In this document: piece after piece, positions 30,813 to 39,217 of the stretch | Position numbering within the stretch: the stretch's first letter is position 1 | Layout: each line of letters opens with the position of its first letter | NCBI GenBank assembly: GCA_002480495.1 | Contig: DLCG01000020.1 | Location: 91,484 to 155,483 of the forward strand | Origin: Rhodobiaceae bacterium UBA7804 | Lineage (GTDB): Bacteria > Pseudomonadota > Alphaproteobacteria > Parvibaculales > Parvibaculaceae | Length of the DNA: 64,000 nt | Direction of reading: 5' to 3' | Translations under genes and position numbers: made by a program | The notes under the pieces: model-generated | Database searches by the model: none | Told to the model about the DNA's origin: nothing | Seen by the model: the letters and a program-made list of their open reading frames with translations, nothing else

Positions 30813-31532
30813 ATGGCACTAGTTTCCGCCGAGACTATGCCAATGACCGCCGAAGACGCCAATCAGAACGAAACGCCCGAAGCCCGGCTCGCCGCCATTC
30901 GCGGCCGCATTGCGTCGGCTGCTATGGAAGCGGGAAGAGCGCCGGAAGATGTCGTGCTCGTCGCGGTCTCAAAGACATTCGACGCAGAACAGATTCGGCC
31001 CCTTCTCGAGGCGGGACATCGCGTTTTCGGCGAAAACCGCGTTCAGGAAGCAGCAGGCAAATGGCCAGAGCTGCGCGAGCAATATCCGGACGTCGAACTT
31101 CACCTGATCGGGCCCTTGCAGACAAACAAGCTCGAAGACGCGCTCGAGCTCTTCGATGTGTTCCACACTCTCGACCGGCCGAAGCTTGCCGAAGCGCTTG
31201 TGAAGGCGCGAAGCAAGGGAAGAAAGCTGCCCCGACTTTTCGTCCAGGTGAACACGGGGGAGGAACCCCAGAAAGCGGGACTTGCTCCCGGAGATGTCGA
31301 TGCGTTTCTCGCGCGCTGCCGCCGTGAGTGGCAGCTCGAGATCGAGGGCCTGATGTGCATTCCACCTCTCGGAGAAGAGCCTGCGCTTCACTTTGCGCTG
31401 CTTGAGAAGGTCGCGCGGCGAAACGGTCTTTCAGGTCTTTCGATGGGAATGAGCGGCGACTTCGAAATCGCGATCAAGCTTGGCGCCAGCCATGTCCGAA
31501 TCGGCAGCGCGTTGTTCGGCTCCCGCGCTTAG
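30813..31532 (+). CDS. yggS: YggS-family PLP homeostasis protein
   Basis: Up to 239 residues. VLVAVSKTFDAEQI carries the PLP-binding Lys, followed by FGENRVQEA, HLIGPLQTNK, VQVNTGEE and LSMGMSGDFEIAI, all hallmarks of the alanine-racemase-fold YggS/COG0325 family. It buffers free pyridoxal phosphate and has no racemase activity. The start is uncertain: ATG 30813 is only 18 bases from the divergent start, and ATGs at 30837 and 30843 are equally plausible and leave room for a promoter. Confidence 0.9.
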   Translation: MALVSAETMPMTAEDANQNETPEARLAAIRGRIASAAMEAGRAPEDVVLVAVSKTFDAEQIRPLLEAGHRVFGENRVQEAAGKWPELREQYPDVELHLIGPLQTNKLEDALELFDVFHTLDRPKLAEALVKARSKGRKLPRLFVQVNTGEEPQKAGLAPGDVDAFLARCRREWQLEIEGLMCIPPLGEEPALHFALLEKVARRNGLSGLSMGMSGDFEIAIKLGASHVRIGSALFGSRA

Positions 31533-32089
31533 GGCTTTTCTTCGATTTGCATCACCGCCTGCTCGCCTGCGAGTGCAAGCACTTCCAGCATGTCTTCAAG
31601 GCGGAGTGCAACGCAGCCTTCCGTCGGACCCAGTCCGCCCTCGACCTCACGGGCAAGATGGAAGAAGACGGCGCTGCCCATGTGAGCCACCACAGGCGAA
31701 TCATTGTGCCCCAGAACGACGACCAGATCGTAGAGATGGTCGTCCCGCCACATGGTTTCGGCGCTGGCCTTGTAGGGCAGGCGGACCGGACGGTTATAGG
31801 CCGGATCCTCCGGCGCATCGCACCAGCCATCCGCAGGCGAGATGGGGATCAGAGGCAATCCCGTCTCCGGCACGGACAGGCGATCCTGCCTGTATCTCAG
31901 TTCGCGCAAGGGAAAACGGCCCAGAGGCGTCGCGCCGTCTCCCTCACGCTTTTCAGAACTGACGCCACTTCGTCCCAGAGCGCAAGGAAAGCGCCTTCCG
32001 CCAACACGAAGCTCTCCCCGGTGATGGCCGGGAGACCCGGTGACGACGATTTCGACGGTTTCGGGCGTGGTGAGCGAAGAAGAGGTCAT
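31529..32089 (-). CDS. L,D-transpeptidase (YkuD) family protein
   Basis: 186 residues. The YkuD catalytic pattern is present as HMGSAVFFHL plus GPTEGCVAL, with the nucleophilic Cys. The N-terminal RFPCALGRSGV and GDGATPLGRFPL segments are typical of the single-domain subgroup. Related enzymes crosslink peptidoglycan or attach proteins to it, but no signal peptide is evident, so cellular location is unclear. The stop overlaps the stop of the convergent yggS. Confidence 0.83.
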   Translation of the reverse strand: MTSSSLTTPETVEIVVTGSPGHHRGELRVGGRRFPCALGRSGVSSEKREGDGATPLGRFPLRELRYRQDRLSVPETGLPLIPISPADGWCDAPEDPAYNRPVRLPYKASAETMWRDDHLYDLVVVLGHNDSPVVAHMGSAVFFHLAREVEGGLGPTEGCVALRLEDMLEVLALAGEQAVMQIEEKP

Positions 32090-32134
32090 AACCAGCCTAG
32101 ACTAAGCAGGCGTGGGCATGCCGGCAATGCGCCG

Positions 32135-32830
32135 CTATTTCTCCGGCCGGACAGCCTTCATGGCTTCGTATTTTTCGAGTCCCTCCAGCATTGCGCTGGC
32201 GAGGTCGGGTCGCTGGCGGGGTTCGCGGCCGGGCTGCGCGCCATCGGGTGAACCCTCAATGGCCGGGTCCGCGAATGAACCGATCAGGGCCTGAAACGCC
32301 TCCGGGCTCATGCGGGGCAGGGGTTTAGCGCCATCGGCGGTTGAAGCGGCAGCCCGGGGTGCCGTTTCAGAAGTGACTATGGAGGCTGTGGTCAGCTCTG
32401 CCTTGCCGGCCTCAAGGGGGGCGTCCTCCTTTTCGACCTGAGCGAACGCAATCGCATCGCTGTCCTGATTGCCTTCCCCCAAAAGCGAGGCATAGAGCCG
32501 GTCGCCGATGCTCTCGTCCCCACCACCTGCGATTGCGATACCTGCAATCGAGGTGACAAGGCCCACGGGGCCGCCCCACAGGGCGCCTCCTGCAATTCGC
32601 GCCTGTGGGCTGATACTGTCACCGGTCATGCCGCGATAGGCTTCGGCGACAACGGGTATGTGCTGGAGAGGGTTCAGCGTGTCGATGAGGTCGCCGAAAC
32701 TTACCTGACCGCCTTCGGGCGCGCGGCCTTCCCGCCGGGCGGTTTGGAGGTCCGCGAAGGCGGCCGAAGCCAGATTGTGCTTGCCAGGCCGGTACTGAAT
32801 GCCGATATGGGCTGCGGAGAAGTCTGTCAT
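32135..32830 (-). CDS. Conserved alphaproteobacterial hypothetical protein
   Basis: 231 residues from the ATG at 32830, which has GGAAGGG directly upstream. The open frame extends to 33085 without plausible coding character. The core (SFGDLIDTLNPLQHIPVVAEAYRGMTGD, then ARIAGGALWGGPVGLVTSIAGI) is a pattern met in many alphaproteobacterial proteins of unknown function. It combines an NPLQHIP motif with a glycine-rich hydrophobic segment that may touch the membrane. The C-terminal half is low in complexity. It is divergent from the TPR-sulfotransferase gene. Confidence 0.65.
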   Translation of the reverse strand: MTDFSAAHIGIQYRPGKHNLASAAFADLQTARREGRAPEGGQVSFGDLIDTLNPLQHIPVVAEAYRGMTGDSISPQARIAGGALWGGPVGLVTSIAGIAIAGGGDESIGDRLYASLLGEGNQDSDAIAFAQVEKEDAPLEAGKAELTTASIVTSETAPRAAASTADGAKPLPRMSPEAFQALIGSFADPAIEGSPDGAQPGREPRQRPDLASAMLEGLEKYEAMKAVRPEK

Positions 32831-33048
32831 ACCCTTCCGATCAGCAAGCATTGGGCCAGTGACCAATGCGCGGAATTCCGGCCTTTCCGTATTGGCAAAC
32901 CCGATACGCCCGGCAAAATTTTCCCGCCGGGGCTTCTGGCCCGGTAAACGGCGCCAGCGGGCAGGCCTTCGTTGGTTGACTGGCAGGAGCTGTGGCAGAC
33001 TCCGCTGGAATGTCATGCGGCCGTGACGGCCTAAAGCGAAAGTCGGAT

Positions 33049-34974
33049 ATGGCGAAAAACCCTCCTTCCAAAGGAACAACTCCAAGGGGGCCGGCGATCC
33101 CGCTCAAATCCGGGCTTTCCCCGCAGGGATCTTTCCGGCCGACGGTAGGTCTTCCGGCGAGTGCGGGCGGAGGGAGGCCTATGGCCGCAATACCGGGCGG
33201 CGCTAAGGGCGCCGGGGCGGCGAATGGTCCGGGAGCGGTCAACCCCGATGACCTCGTGCGGATACTCAAGCTGGGGGGCGCGCATCTGGCCGCGGGGAGG
33301 CTCGATCATGCGGGAGCTGCTGCCGGAACAGTGCTCAAGAGCCAGCCCGAAAATCCGGATGCGCTTCATCTGCTGGGGCTCGTGGCTCTAGGCAAGGGAC
33401 ATCCGGACAAGGCGGAACAGCTGATTGCCGCAGCCGCTGCGCGGATGCCGCACCATGTGAATGTCTGGGTCAATCTCGGCAACGCGCAGCGGGACCAGGG
33501 CAAGGTCGACGAAGCCCTTCTTTCCTACCAGCGCGCCGAGGCGATGAATCCGGCCTATTCGGATGTCTATCTCGAGCGGGGACAGCTTCATCAGCAGGCC
33601 GCTCAGTATCCCGAGGCTCTCGAAAATTTCAGGCGGCTGATCGAGCTTCTCCCGAATGAAGGCACTTCCTACATGCGTGCGGCTTCCGCCGCCACGGATG
33701 CAGGCCTTTTCCGTGAAGCGCTGGAGTTTTGCCAGCAGGCCATGGCGCGGCTGAAGCCGGTGCCGGTTCAGATCAAGGCGATACTCGCGACAACCTACGA
33801 ACGGCTGGGCGATCTGACCGAGGCCGTCGAGTGGGCCGAGGCAGCGCTTGCCGACAATCCGAAAAGCGCCAGCGCGCTCAGAACCTGGTCGAAAGCGCAG
33901 AGGCGACTCCGGAAAAAGGACGAAGCGCTTCTTTCCGCGCTGCGGGAGCGGCTCGAAGCCGTCGATTTCGATCGGCTCTCGGCGCCCGAAGCGCGGCTGC
34001 TCTTTTCCGAACTTGCCCAGATCTGCGACGAACAGAACGAGGTAGCGCCAGCCTTCGATTACTTCACTCGCATGAACGAGCGTACGCTGGAGTTGCCGGA
34101 GCTGAAGTTTGTCGACAAGCGCAAGTTCCTCAATGAGGTCGAGAGTCTATCGGAGCTTCTGGAGGGGGATTTCGTTTCGACCTGGTCGCCTCTACCCGAT
34201 ATCGAAATCGAACCGGGACATGCCGCGCCGCCGGTTTTTCTTGTCGGCTTTCCCAGATCGGGGACGACGCTTCTCGATCAGATTCTCGATGCCCATCCCA
34301 ATGTCCAGGTTTTCGAGGAATATCCCTTCGTTGGCCGGCTGAAAAAATCGCTTGCCGGCTATCCTGAAATGCTGGCGACCCTGACGGAGGAGGCCAGACA
34401 AGAGGCGCGTCAATTCTACTGGTCCGAACTTCGCCGCGAAGGCGCGCGTTTCGAGGATCGCATGATCGTCGACAAGATGCCGCTCAGCCTCGTGCATTCG
34501 GGCCTCATTCATCGCATATTTCCAGAGGCGAAGTTCATCTTCGCAATCAGACATCCAGCAGACTGCGTGCTTTCCTGCTTCATGCAGGACTTCGTTCCGA
34601 ATGGGGCGATGGTCAATTTTCTGACGCTGGAAGGATCTGCGAGATTCTATGACCGCATAATCACTCTTTGGCAGCAATATCGGGAAACCCTGCCGCTGAG
34701 GGTTCACGAGGTGCGTTATGAAAATCTCGTCACGGATCTTCGCGCCGAAGTTGAGCCGGTTCTCGACTTCCTTGGTCTGGAGTGGAACGAGGCTGTAAGC
34801 GACCCTGCAGCTCATGCCCTGCAGCGCGGTACGATCCGCACACCCTCCTATTCACAGGTAACGCAACCGATTTACTCGAGCTCCAACGAACGCTGGAGGC
34901 GTTACGAAGAACAGATCAAGCCTGTTCTCCCTATTCTCGCACCTCATGCCGAACGGCTTGGATACAGGCTCTGA
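33049..34974 (+). CDS. TPR-sulfotransferase fusion protein
   Basis: 641 residues from the ATG at 33049. A Gly/Pro-rich N-terminal stretch (to about 65) leads into at least five tetratricopeptide repeats (such as PDALHLLGLVALGKGHPDKAEQL and VNVWVNLGNAQRDQGKVDEAL, to about 330). A C-terminal sulfotransferase domain starts at FLVGFPRSGTTLLDQIL (PAPS P-loop, about 400). FIFAIRHPADCVLSCFMQDF is the 3'-phosphate motif. The family resembles TPR-linked tyrosyl/heparan-type sulfotransferases; the acceptor is unknown. A response-regulator gene starts four bases after its stop. Confidence 0.87.
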   Translation: MAKNPPSKGTTPRGPAIPLKSGLSPQGSFRPTVGLPASAGGGRPMAAIPGGAKGAGAANGPGAVNPDDLVRILKLGGAHLAAGRLDHAGAAAGTVLKSQPENPDALHLLGLVALGKGHPDKAEQLIAAAAARMPHHVNVWVNLGNAQRDQGKVDEALLSYQRAEAMNPAYSDVYLERGQLHQQAAQYPEALENFRRLIELLPNEGTSYMRAASAATDAGLFREALEFCQQAMARLKPVPVQIKAILATTYERLGDLTEAVEWAEAALADNPKSASALRTWSKAQRRLRKKDEALLSALRERLEAVDFDRLSAPEARLLFSELAQICDEQNEVAPAFDYFTRMNERTLELPELKFVDKRKFLNEVESLSELLEGDFVSTWSPLPDIEIEPGHAAPPVFLVGFPRSGTTLLDQILDAHPNVQVFEEYPFVGRLKKSLAGYPEMLATLTEEARQEARQFYWSELRREGARFEDRMIVDKMPLSLVHSGLIHRIFPEAKFIFAIRHPADCVLSCFMQDFVPNGAMVNFLTLEGSARFYDRIITLWQQYRETLPLRVHEVRYENLVTDLRAEVEPVLDFLGLEWNEAVSDPAAHALQRGTIRTPSYSQVTQPIYSSSNERWRRYEEQIKPVLPILAPHAERLGYRL

Positions 34975-34978
34975 ACAG

Positions 34979-35665
34979 ATGAATGGAACAAAGAAAATAC
35001 TTGTTGTCGACGACGATGACGCTTTGCGCGGTTCGCTCGCGGAGCAGCTTCAGCTGCATGAGGAATTCTCCTGCGCTTCGGTGGCAAGCGGCACGGCCGG
35101 GCTCGATTTCGCCCGCGCGCATCATGTCGATCTCGTTCTGCTGGATGTAGGTCTGCCGGATATGGACGGCCGTGAAGTCTGCCGTCTGATGCGTAAGGCG
35201 GGGATCAAGGTGCCGATCGTCATGCTTACCGGCGCTGATACGGATTCCGACACGATCCTCGGTCTCGATGCGGGCGCAAACGATTATGTCGCCAAGCCGT
35301 TTCGCTTCGGTGTGCTTCTCGCCCGTATCCGTGCGCATCTGCGCAGCCATGAACAGAGCGAAGATGCCATCTTCAAGATCGGCCCTTACTCCTTCCGGCC
35401 CAGCGCCAAAATTCTCGTCGATGGTCAGGAAAAGAAGATCCGTCTGACGGAAAAGGAAACCTCGATCCTGAAATATCTCTATCGCGCAGGGTCTAAGGTA
35501 GTCGGCCGGGACACGCTGCTTGCCGAGGTCTGGGGATATAACTCGGGCGTCACGACACATACGCTCGAGACACATATCTACCGGCTGAGGCAGAAGATCG
35601 AGCAGGATCCGTCCAATGCGGAAATCTTGGTAACGGAGGCGGGGGGCTACCGGCTGGTTCCCTGA
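34979..35665 (+). CDS. OmpR-family response regulator, orphan
   Basis: 228 residues. The receiver domain has the acidic pocket (VVDDDD, residues 9-14), phosphoacceptor Asp56 in LLLDVGLPDMDG, Thr84 and Lys106. A winged-helix DNA-binding domain (ETSILKYLYRAGSKVVGRDTLL, then THTLETHIYRLRQKIE) follows. No histidine kinase gene lies in the window, so the cognate sensor is elsewhere. The four-base gap after the TPR-sulfotransferase suggests co-transcription, which is an unusual pairing. Confidence 0.93.
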   Translation: MNGTKKILVVDDDDALRGSLAEQLQLHEEFSCASVASGTAGLDFARAHHVDLVLLDVGLPDMDGREVCRLMRKAGIKVPIVMLTGADTDSDTILGLDAGANDYVAKPFRFGVLLARIRAHLRSHEQSEDAIFKIGPYSFRPSAKILVDGQEKKIRLTEKETSILKYLYRAGSKVVGRDTLLAEVWGYNSGVTTHTLETHIYRLRQKIEQDPSNAEILVTEAGGYRLVP

Positions 35666-35669
35666 AGGG

Positions 35670-35834
35670 TCAGGCTTTCGCCGTCAACGACAGGCCGACG
35701 ACCGCGCCGAGCGCCAGCGGCGTACCGATGAGCGCCGCAATGAGAAGGGCACCCGCTCCCCATGTGATTACGGCGATCGCGAGCAGGAGAAGGATATTTA
35801 TGAGGAACAGGGTGGGGCCGTCGACGCGGTCCAT
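35670..35834 (-). CDS. Small two-helix membrane protein, 54 aa
   Basis: Starts MDRVDGPTLFLINILLLLAI and ends VVGLSLTAKA. Almost the whole length is hydrophobic and splits into two transmembrane segments (about 8-27 and 30-48) around a glycine-rich turn. The ATG at 35834 is preceded by GAGAGG at six bases, an excellent ribosome-binding site. It is downstream of, and on the same strand as, the thioesterase gene, 89 bases away. No family is recognised. Confidence 0.6.
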   Translation of the reverse strand: MDRVDGPTLFLINILLLLAIAVITWGAGALLIAALIGTPLALGAVVGLSLTAKA

Positions 35835-35923
35835 GAGAAGCCTCTCGTTACGCTTTGAAACCGTTCCTCATTTGCCCCGTCGGATGCCTCGATCCAACTG
35901 GACCATTCGCCGCAGGGCGTTTC

Positions 35924-36388
35924 TCAGGCGTCTTCCGGCACCTGTGCGGTCAGGGCATAGGTGGAAACAAACTCCGGCGGCATGCGCGTCGCCCGGCCCG
36001 TTTCGATATTGATGCACACAAAGTCGGTGAGGCCGCGTAGAAGCGTCTCTCCCGTCGCCTTGTTCACCATCTGGAAACGCCGGCGAAGCCGGATACGGCC
36101 ATCGTTCGCCGTGATCCAGGTGCCCACAAGTACGGTTTCGCCCTCGCGGCTCGCTGCGAGGTATTCAAGTTCATGCCGCCGGACGACCATGCCGCGATTG
36201 AGGCGCGCATAGCTCTGGAAGTCGAGACCGAGCGCTTTCGAGTGCTCCCACGCGGCCTTCGCCATCCAGGTGAGATAGACCACATTGTTCGTGTGCTGAA
36301 AGTCATCGATATGCTGGGGTTCCACCTTCGTCTCGTAGACGAATGGGGAGGGCCAGTCCCAGGCGATTTCGGCTCTCGTCTTGTCCAT
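35924..36388 (-). CDS. Acyl-CoA thioesterase (4HBT/YbgC type)
   Basis: 154 residues of hotdog fold. HIDDFQHTNNVVYLTWM matches the YbgC/4HBT active-site helix region, and RRHELEYLAASREGETVLVGTWI is the following beta strand. The ATG at 36388 has AAGGAA at good spacing; the upstream in-frame start at 36439 is unlikely. It probably hydrolyses small or medium acyl-CoA; the substrate is not known. Confidence 0.85.
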   Translation of the reverse strand: MDKTRAEIAWDWPSPFVYETKVEPQHIDDFQHTNNVVYLTWMAKAAWEHSKALGLDFQSYARLNRGMVVRRHELEYLAASREGETVLVGTWITANDGRIRLRRRFQMVNKATGETLLRGLTDFVCINIETGRATRMPPEFVSTYALTAQVPEDA

Positions 36389-36486
36389 CTGCGTTCCTTT
36401 CCTGCGCCCGTTCTTAGCCTTCCACGCCGAGCCGCGCAAACACGGTACCGGCGACAGGGGCCCAAGGCTCGGCTATCCTAGCCTTC

Positions 36487-36987
36487 ATGAGCCTTGAACC
36501 TGTTGTCGCCCTTCTGCAGCGCGTGGACCTTTTTTCAGGTCTCGATCCGGTCCGCCTCGAGGTCGTCGCCTTTACCTGCGAAAGGCGGGAGTACGCGCCG
36601 GGAGATACCTTGTTCGAGCCCGGTGAGGAAGCGGACTGCGCCTGGCTGATCCTTCACGGCGAAGCGGCCATGCTTGCCGATCGGGATAACGGTCAGCCTC
36701 GCGCGTTGCGGCTTGACACAGGGGACCTCATCGGCGAAACGGCGCTGTTCAATCGCGAAAGGCGACGGACGAGGGTCAGGGCGGTCACGAGGCTTGAGAC
36801 GCTTCGTATCGGCCGGGATATGTTTCAGCGCCTGCTTGGCGAGTTTCCGGAAATGGCGGGAGCTGTTGCCGCGCGTATCGCCGAACGGCTGGACGATGCG
36901 GGAACGGAGCTGCGGGCGCTGCAGTCAAGGCTTGCCCGCAGCGGGAAAATTGGCGGAGAAGAGCCAGAGGGCGGAAAAGATGAGTGA
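36487..36987 (+). CDS. Cyclic nucleotide-binding domain protein
   Basis: 166 residues comprising a single CNB (Crp-like) domain: LFSGLDPVRLEVVAF, YAPGDTLFEPGEEADCAWLILHGEAAML and a phosphate-binding-cassette-like GDLIGETALFNRERRRTRVRA. No helix-turn-helix or catalytic domain follows; the tail is a short helix and charged residues. It could act by protein-protein contact in response to cAMP or another ligand. Its stop lies inside the first codons of the next thioesterase (8-base overlap), linking the two. Confidence 0.82.
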   Translation: MSLEPVVALLQRVDLFSGLDPVRLEVVAFTCERREYAPGDTLFEPGEEADCAWLILHGEAAMLADRDNGQPRALRLDTGDLIGETALFNRERRRTRVRAVTRLETLRIGRDMFQRLLGEFPEMAGAVAARIAERLDDAGTELRALQSRLARSGKIGGEEPEGGKDE

Positions 36988-37453
36988 TGCGAATCCGGCG
37001 GGAGACTGGCCGCCGAATATTCAGGCGGTTTTCAAGCGCATGGCGCCGGCGAGCCGCTATCTCGGGCTCGAAATTCTGGAAGCCGACAAGGAAAACCGTA
37101 CCGTGAAAGTCGCTTTCAATGCGACTGCGGATCTCTGCAATATGTGGGGCGGTATCCAGGGCGGCATGGTGGCGGCCATGCTCGATGATGTGATGAGCCT
37201 TGCCGTCGGCCTCGACCTTGAATGGGGTCAGATTTCGCCGACGCTCGAACTCAAGGTTTCAATGCTGAATGCGGCCCGTCCGGGCCGCATCATCGGAACG
37301 GGGCGCGTCATCAAGCGGGGAAAATCCGTAGGTTTCATCGAGGGCGAACTCACCGACGAAGCCAGCGGAAAGCTCCTTGCAACGGGAAGTTCCACCGCGA
37401 CATTCGTTACGCTTAAAAAGAAGGCCCCAGAAGGAGAGGGCGCTCAGGCGTAA
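36980..37453 (+). CDS. PaaI-family hotdog thioesterase
   Basis: 157 residues. NMWGGIQGGMVAAMLDDVMSLAVG is the PaaI-type signature with the catalytic Asp region, and SPTLELKVSMLNAARPG is the typical beta strand. The ATG at 36980 overlaps the CNB gene by eight bases, suggesting coupled translation and perhaps cyclic-nucleotide control of acyl-CoA hydrolysis (inference). It overlaps the convergent TetR gene by ten bases. Confidence 0.85.
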   Translation: MSDANPAGDWPPNIQAVFKRMAPASRYLGLEILEADKENRTVKVAFNATADLCNMWGGIQGGMVAAMLDDVMSLAVGLDLEWGQISPTLELKVSMLNAARPGRIIGTGRVIKRGKSVGFIEGELTDEASGKLLATGSSTATFVTLKKKAPEGEGAQA

Positions 37454-38067
37454 GCATTCTTGTCGAAATAACCTCGAGCTTCCCTGGTCAGATGCGTTTC
37501 GAATAGTGCGAAGTGATGACGGATGCCGGCGTTGAGAGCGGCCTTGTCGAGCTTCACAACGCGGCGCGTCTCTCGCAGAAAGCTCGGCCAGTAGCGGATG
37601 ACCATCCAGATATTGTCGGCAAGCGGCGCCAGTTCGTCTTCAGGCAGATCGAGATGCCCTGCTTCGATCATGTGACGGAAGAAGCGGATGACCATATTGG
37701 TCGTCATCTCGTAAATCTGATGGACCCGGTCCTCAAGTTCCGGTGAAGCGCGGCCATATTCGGCCTGGTCCCGATAGAGATACTGATAATTCCACACCTC
37801 CTCGAAGACCATGCGATTGAAGAGCGCATAGTTTTCAAGAACCGTCTCCGGAGAAGAGGGAATCGCAAGCCGCTTGTCGATAAGAACGAACAGCGAAAGT
37901 TGATGCGCGCTCACCAGGTCGCGTTTGGTGCGGAAGTGGTACCAGAGATTGCCCTCCGATATGCCTACTTCTTCGGAAATCTTCGCAGTGGTCACAGCGT
38001 CGTAACCGTTCTCGTTGAAGAGCCGGAGGCTCGTCGCAAGAATCCTGTCCTTGGTCTTGGGTGCCAT
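37444..38067 (-). CDS. TetR-family transcriptional regulator
   Basis: 207 residues. The N-terminal HTH (KDRILATSLRLFNENGYDAVTTAKISEEVGISEGNLWYHFRTK) is a clear TetR domain. The larger C-terminal domain is of the TetR_C type with WNYQYLYRDQAEYG, as in regulators of fatty-acid or polyhydroxyalkanoate metabolism. The convergent thioesterases make lipid-related control plausible. A double palindrome upstream (38231-38265) is a candidate operator. Confidence 0.9.
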   Translation of the reverse strand: MAPKTKDRILATSLRLFNENGYDAVTTAKISEEVGISEGNLWYHFRTKRDLVSAHQLSLFVLIDKRLAIPSSPETVLENYALFNRMVFEEVWNYQYLYRDQAEYGRASPELEDRVHQIYEMTTNMVIRFFRHMIEAGHLDLPEDELAPLADNIWMVIRYWPSFLRETRRVVKLDKAALNAGIRHHFALFETHLTREARGYFDKNAYA

Positions 38068-38230
38068 GCCTTGTCTTTATTCTCGTTTCGGCCCTGCCGC
38101 CGCAGGACTGCGCGCCCTTATGCGGGTTTCTTTGTAACTGCCGGGGCGCCGCTTCACAAAGCTGTGATTTTCGTGCTTCGCCAGGGGGCTGTGGATGATC
38201 GGGAGCCGAGAGGCTCTCCCCTTGCACGAA

Positions 38231-38265
38231 TAGGGTCGATACCCTAATATAGGGCGACTACCCTA
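38231..38265. promoter_or_regulatory. Double-palindrome operator candidate upstream of tetR
   Basis: Two copies of TAGGG-N6-CCCTA lie in tandem: TAGGGTCGATACCCTA at 38231-38246 and TAGGGCGACTACCCTA at 38250-38265, with centres 19 bp apart. The TATATT on the minus strand between them may be a -10 element. The site is 164-198 bases upstream of the tetR ATG and suggests autorepression. The remainder of this 307-base gap (38068-38374) shows no gene. Confidence 0.6.
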
Positions 38266-38374
38266 ACAAGAACTGCCCCGGATGTCCCCCAATTGTCCGG
38301 ACGGCGGCGATACCGGTAGGAACCCCAGGAGCGGGCGGCGGGAGGCCCTTCACCCCCGAAAGCTGGCCCCCCAG

Positions 38375-39181
38375 CTAAAGCCTCAGCGTCGCGATTACCG
38401 GCGCGTGATCCGACGCCCGCTCCCACCCCCTCGCATCCTTGCGGACCTTCATATCGACCGGCGCTTCCGAAAGAGCGGGTGTGACCCAGATGTGGTCGAG
38501 GCGGCGTCCCCGATCCGCAGCTTCCCAATCCTTCGCCCGGTAGCTCCACCAGGAATAGAGTTTCTCCGTTTCCGGTACGAAGCGTCGCATGACATCGACC
38601 CAATCGTGTGAGGCATAGAGCTCGTTCATGAGGTCGACTTCAACGGGTGTGTGACTCACGACCTTCAGAAGCTGTTTGTGCGACCAGACGTCATGCTCCA
38701 GCGGAGCGATGTTGAGGTCGCCCACAAGCACCATCCGGTTCTTCGATTTGGTGCGGTGCTTTTCATAGAGGCGAGTCATCTCGCGTATGAAGGCCAGCTT
38801 GTGAGCGAACTTCTCATTGATATCCGGATCGGGCTCGTCGCCGCCGGCGGGTACGTAGAAATTGTGGATACGCAAGCCGCCCGGCAGATCGAGATCGGTC
38901 GAGATGTGCCGGCAATCACCCTTGCCGCAAAAATCCAGACTTTCCGTCTTCTTGAAGGGAATGCGGCTCAAGGTGGCAACGCCGTGGTAGCCCTTCTGGC
39001 CGTGCACGGCGATATGTTCGTAACCTGCCTTGCGAACGTCCTTCCAGGGAAAGGCATCGTTGATGCACTTGATCTCCTGAAGGCAGAGCACGTCCGGCTT
39101 TTCCTCCGCAAGCAGCCGCTCGACGAGGTTGATCCGCAGACGAACGGAATTGATGTTCCAGGTTGCGATTTTCAGATCCAC
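38375..39181 (-). CDS. xth: Exodeoxyribonuclease III
   Basis: 268 residues. ATWNINSVRLR, LQEIKC with the catalytic Glu36, GDLNIAPLEHDVW and the C-terminal SDHAPVIA are the exonuclease III / AP-endonuclease motifs. It nicks DNA at abasic sites in base-excision repair. It follows a hypothetical gene by 36 bases on the same strand. Confidence 0.94.
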   Translation of the reverse strand: MDLKIATWNINSVRLRINLVERLLAEEKPDVLCLQEIKCINDAFPWKDVRKAGYEHIAVHGQKGYHGVATLSRIPFKKTESLDFCGKGDCRHISTDLDLPGGLRIHNFYVPAGGDEPDPDINEKFAHKLAFIREMTRLYEKHRTKSKNRMVLVGDLNIAPLEHDVWSHKQLLKVVSHTPVEVDLMNELYASHDWVDVMRRFVPETEKLYSWWSYRAKDWEAADRGRRLDHIWVTPALSEAPVDMKVRKDARGWERASDHAPVIATLRL

Positions 39182-39217
39182 GTCTTGTCCGTTTCCTGTC
39201 TTGCCGGCCGCAGGGGC

